From NCBI GenBank assembly GCA_903879915.1, contig CAIRNJ010000086.1, positions 1 through 51,082 on the forward strand: a DNA stretch of 51,082 nt, written 5' to 3'. This stretch comes from an uncultured Elusimicrobia bacterium. Its GTDB lineage: Bacteria > Elusimicrobiota > Elusimicrobia > Elusimicrobiales > UBA9959. The position numbers and the translations under genes are program-made. Positions 49,401 through 51,082 of the stretch are shown here, one piece after another. Numbering within the stretch: position 1 is the stretch's first letter; each line of letters begins with the position of its first letter. Under the pieces are notes generated by a model. It worked only from the letters and a program-made list of their open reading frames with translations, had not been told where the DNA came from and ran no database searches.

Positions 49401-50678
49401 ATGAAAATCAACAAAGCGCTGTTCCTGATAGCCCTTTTCGCGGCGGCCGCGCCCGCCCGCGCCGGAGAGCTGGACATCCTGCTCGACCGGCTTGTGGATA
49501 AAAGCGTGCTCGAGCCGGGCGAAGCCCAGGAGATCCGGATAGGCACGCAGGAGGAATTGAAAAAAGAAATATCGCAGCAGCGCAACGCCACGCTGCCTAT
49601 GTGGGTGCAGACCCTGAAGTTCCGCGGCGACGTGCGCATCCGCTACCAGTACAATAATAACGAGAACAATCTCTACAAGCAGAACCGGGCGCGCTACCGC
49701 CTGCGCTTCTTCGTGGACGCCAAGGTGAACGATAAGGTCTATACCGGCTTCGGCTTCGCCAGCGGGTCGAGCGTGGACCCCCGCTCCACCAACCAGACGT
49801 TCGCCGACAACTTCTCCAAGAAACCGCTGTGGATAGACTATGTGTTCGCGGAGTATAACGCCAGCGACTACCTGGCCTTCACGGCCGGCCGCAACAAGAA
49901 CCCGCTGTGGCTGACCAACGACATGCTCTGGGACGCGGATATCAACCCCGAAGGGCTGAGCGCGCGCGTTACCGCGCCGCTTAACTATAACTGGCAGTTC
50001 TTCGGCAACGCGGGTTACTTCGTGCTGGGCGAAGCCCTGGCCGAGCCCAACGACCCGGGCATGTTCTTCGCGCAGCCCGGCGTGAGCTGGAAGGATGACG
50101 GCGGCGTGTACGACTTCAAGGCCGGCGCCGCGGTCTATGGCCTGGACCATGTGAAGCACCATGCCGTGTTCGCCAACAGGCCTTCCGCCGCTGAATATCA
50201 GCAATCCAACACGCTGGCCGGAGGCACGTACCGGTACGGTTATAACTCCGTCAGCCCCGAGCTGGAGGTCAACGCCAACATCCTCGACCCTGTGGCCCTG
50301 CCTCTGCTCGGTTACTTCGGCTACAACATCACTTACGCAGGGGTATACGGCAATTACATACAGGCCTTCGAACATGCCCGGGACAATACGGGCTGGATAG
50401 CCGGCTTCAAGCTGGGCCAGCGCAAGGTGGAGGACGCGGGGCAGTGGCAGCTGGGCTGGAGCATCCGCCAGCTGGAGAAGGACGCGTGGCTGGACACCTA
50501 TCCCGACTCCGACTTCTACGGCGGCGCCACCAACGTGAAAGGGCAGAAAACGCAGCTGGCGGTCGGCCTGATGCGGGATTTCGCGGTGAACCTGGCCTGG
50601 TTCGACGCCAGGCCGGTAAGCAGCGCAACGCGCAAGCGCGAGCGGCTGCTGCAGACGGACATTAACTTGAAGTTCTAA
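49401..50678 (+). CDS. Outer-membrane porin, probably phosphate-starvation induced
   Basis: A 425-residue outer-membrane beta-barrel with a signal peptide (ends PARA-G). A short helical segment (LDILLDRLVDKSVLEPGEAQEI) precedes the barrel, which starts near residue 70 (LKFRGDVRIRYQYN) and ends with LLQTDINLKF, the C-terminal Phe needed for barrel insertion. It resembles the 'putative porin' family of uncharacterised bacteria; many basic residues line predicted strands. The Pho-box-like promoter and pstS directly downstream suggest phosphate or phospho-compound uptake across the outer membrane, by analogy with OprP/PhoE; specificity is inferred. Confidence 0.8.
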   Translation: MKINKALFLIALFAAAAPARAGELDILLDRLVDKSVLEPGEAQEIRIGTQEELKKEISQQRNATLPMWVQTLKFRGDVRIRYQYNNNENNLYKQNRARYRLRFFVDAKVNDKVYTGFGFASGSSVDPRSTNQTFADNFSKKPLWIDYVFAEYNASDYLAFTAGRNKNPLWLTNDMLWDADINPEGLSARVTAPLNYNWQFFGNAGYFVLGEALAEPNDPGMFFAQPGVSWKDDGGVYDFKAGAAVYGLDHVKHHAVFANRPSAAEYQQSNTLAGGTYRYGYNSVSPELEVNANILDPVALPLLGYFGYNITYAGVYGNYIQAFEHARDNTGWIAGFKLGQRKVEDAGQWQLGWSIRQLEKDAWLDTYPDSDFYGGATNVKGQKTQLAVGLMRDFAVNLAWFDARPVSSATRKRERLLQTDINLKF

Positions 50679-50700
50679 AATAATACAGGAGAATAAATCA

Positions 50701-51082
50701 TGAAAAAAATAATAATAGCCCTTATGGCGCTCGGCATGGCCGGCACGGCCTCCGCCGCGAAAGTTGTGCTGGAAGGTTCCACCACGGTGCTGCCCATAGC
50801 GCAGAAGGCGGCCGAGGTGTTCATGAAGAGCAATCCCGACGCCGATCTCTCGGTGCGCGGCGGCGGCTCCGGTGTGGGCATAGCCTCCATCATAGACGGC
50901 ACCTGCGACATAGCCGACTCCTCCCGCGCGATAAAGCAGGACGAGCTGGCGAAAGCCGCCAAGCGCGGGCGCGACCTTAAGGCGCACGTGATAGCCATGG
51001 ACGGCATAACGCATATCGTGCATCCGACCAACGGCGTTGCCAACCTTACCCGCGCCCAGATAAAGGAGATCTACACCAGCCA
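50701..51082 (+). CDS. pstS: Phosphate ABC transporter substrate-binding protein PstS (partial, cut by window end)
   Basis: The first 127 codons of a periplasmic phosphate-binding protein. A signal peptide (MKKIIIALMALGMAGTASA) is followed by VLEGSTTVLPIAQKAAEVF, whose GSTT loop binds phosphate, then VRGGGSGVGIASIIDGTCDIADSSRAI, the second phosphate-binding region, and the start of a NLTRAQIKEIY block. The protein continues beyond the right edge. AGGAG precedes the ATG, and it lies 22 bp after the porin gene, so they are probably one transcript with pstCAB further right. Confidence 0.93.

Noticed and set aside
1-51082. CRISPR arrays, tRNA or rRNA genes, prophage or transposase genes
   Set aside because: I looked for regularly spaced repeats, tRNA-like cloverleaf motifs, rRNA signatures and integrase or transposase motifs and saw none.

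Overview
The window is high-GC DNA from a Gram-negative (diderm) bacterium: it encodes an outer-membrane porin, a small beta-barrel-like protein, an L,D-transpeptidase and a lytic transglycosylase. The phylum cannot be fixed from the sequence. A deep-branching group such as Elusimicrobiota is my guess, at low confidence.

Region 1 (about 0.1-20.7 kb, minus strand) is dominated by one compact operon of about 19.6 kb, read right to left: pfaD, a pfaA-type synthase (KS-AT-ACPx3-KR-DH), a pfaC-type synthase with a built-in acyltransferase (KS-CLF-AT-DH-DH), oleA, oleB, oleC and a tandem GNAT protein. Pfa synthases build polyunsaturated acyl chains. OleA condenses two acyl chains head to head, and OleC and OleB turn the product into an alkene through a beta-lactone. 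With both halves in one transcript, the obvious prediction is a dedicated polyunsaturated long-chain hydrocarbon (or ketone) pathway. The OleD reductase and the phosphopantetheinyl transferase are not in the window. A perfect-armed REP-like palindrome lies in frame inside oleC. A related palindrome follows cysS. A lytic transglycosylase with its own promoter sits at the left edge.

Region 2 (20.8-39.9 kb) is a mixed housekeeping and accessory stretch: cysS, a secreted zinc phospholipase C-like protein, a membrane class III nucleotide cyclase, a strong promoter followed by a ~315-nt GC-rich structured RNA or leader ending in an intrinsic terminator, a small membrane protein, a FlgO/CsgG-like lipoprotein-type protein, a macrodomain protein, pyroglutamyl peptidase, sppA, a Yip1-like protein, nnrE coupled to a receiver-only regulator, a GH13 amylase with a starch-binding domain, a dicarboxylate/amino-acid symporter, a beta-barrel-like protein, an FN3-glycosidase, tilS, a DUF3467 protein, an SGNH-like protein and an L,D-transpeptidase.

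Region 3 (40.0-46.4 kb) holds a run of four overlapping genes: DUF4178 membrane protein, spermidine-synthase-like fusion, FemAB-like transferase and DUF350 membrane protein. A secreted HEAT-repeat/permuted-papain enzyme follows.

Region 4 (46.5-51.1 kb) is a phosphate-starvation locus: a small exported peptide gene, phoB, phoR, a porin and the start of pstS. Two promoters carry 11-bp-period TTTACC-type direct repeats that look like this organism's Pho boxes. Several genes in the window have a -10 hexamer exactly 6 nt before the ATG, which suggests frequent leaderless transcription.
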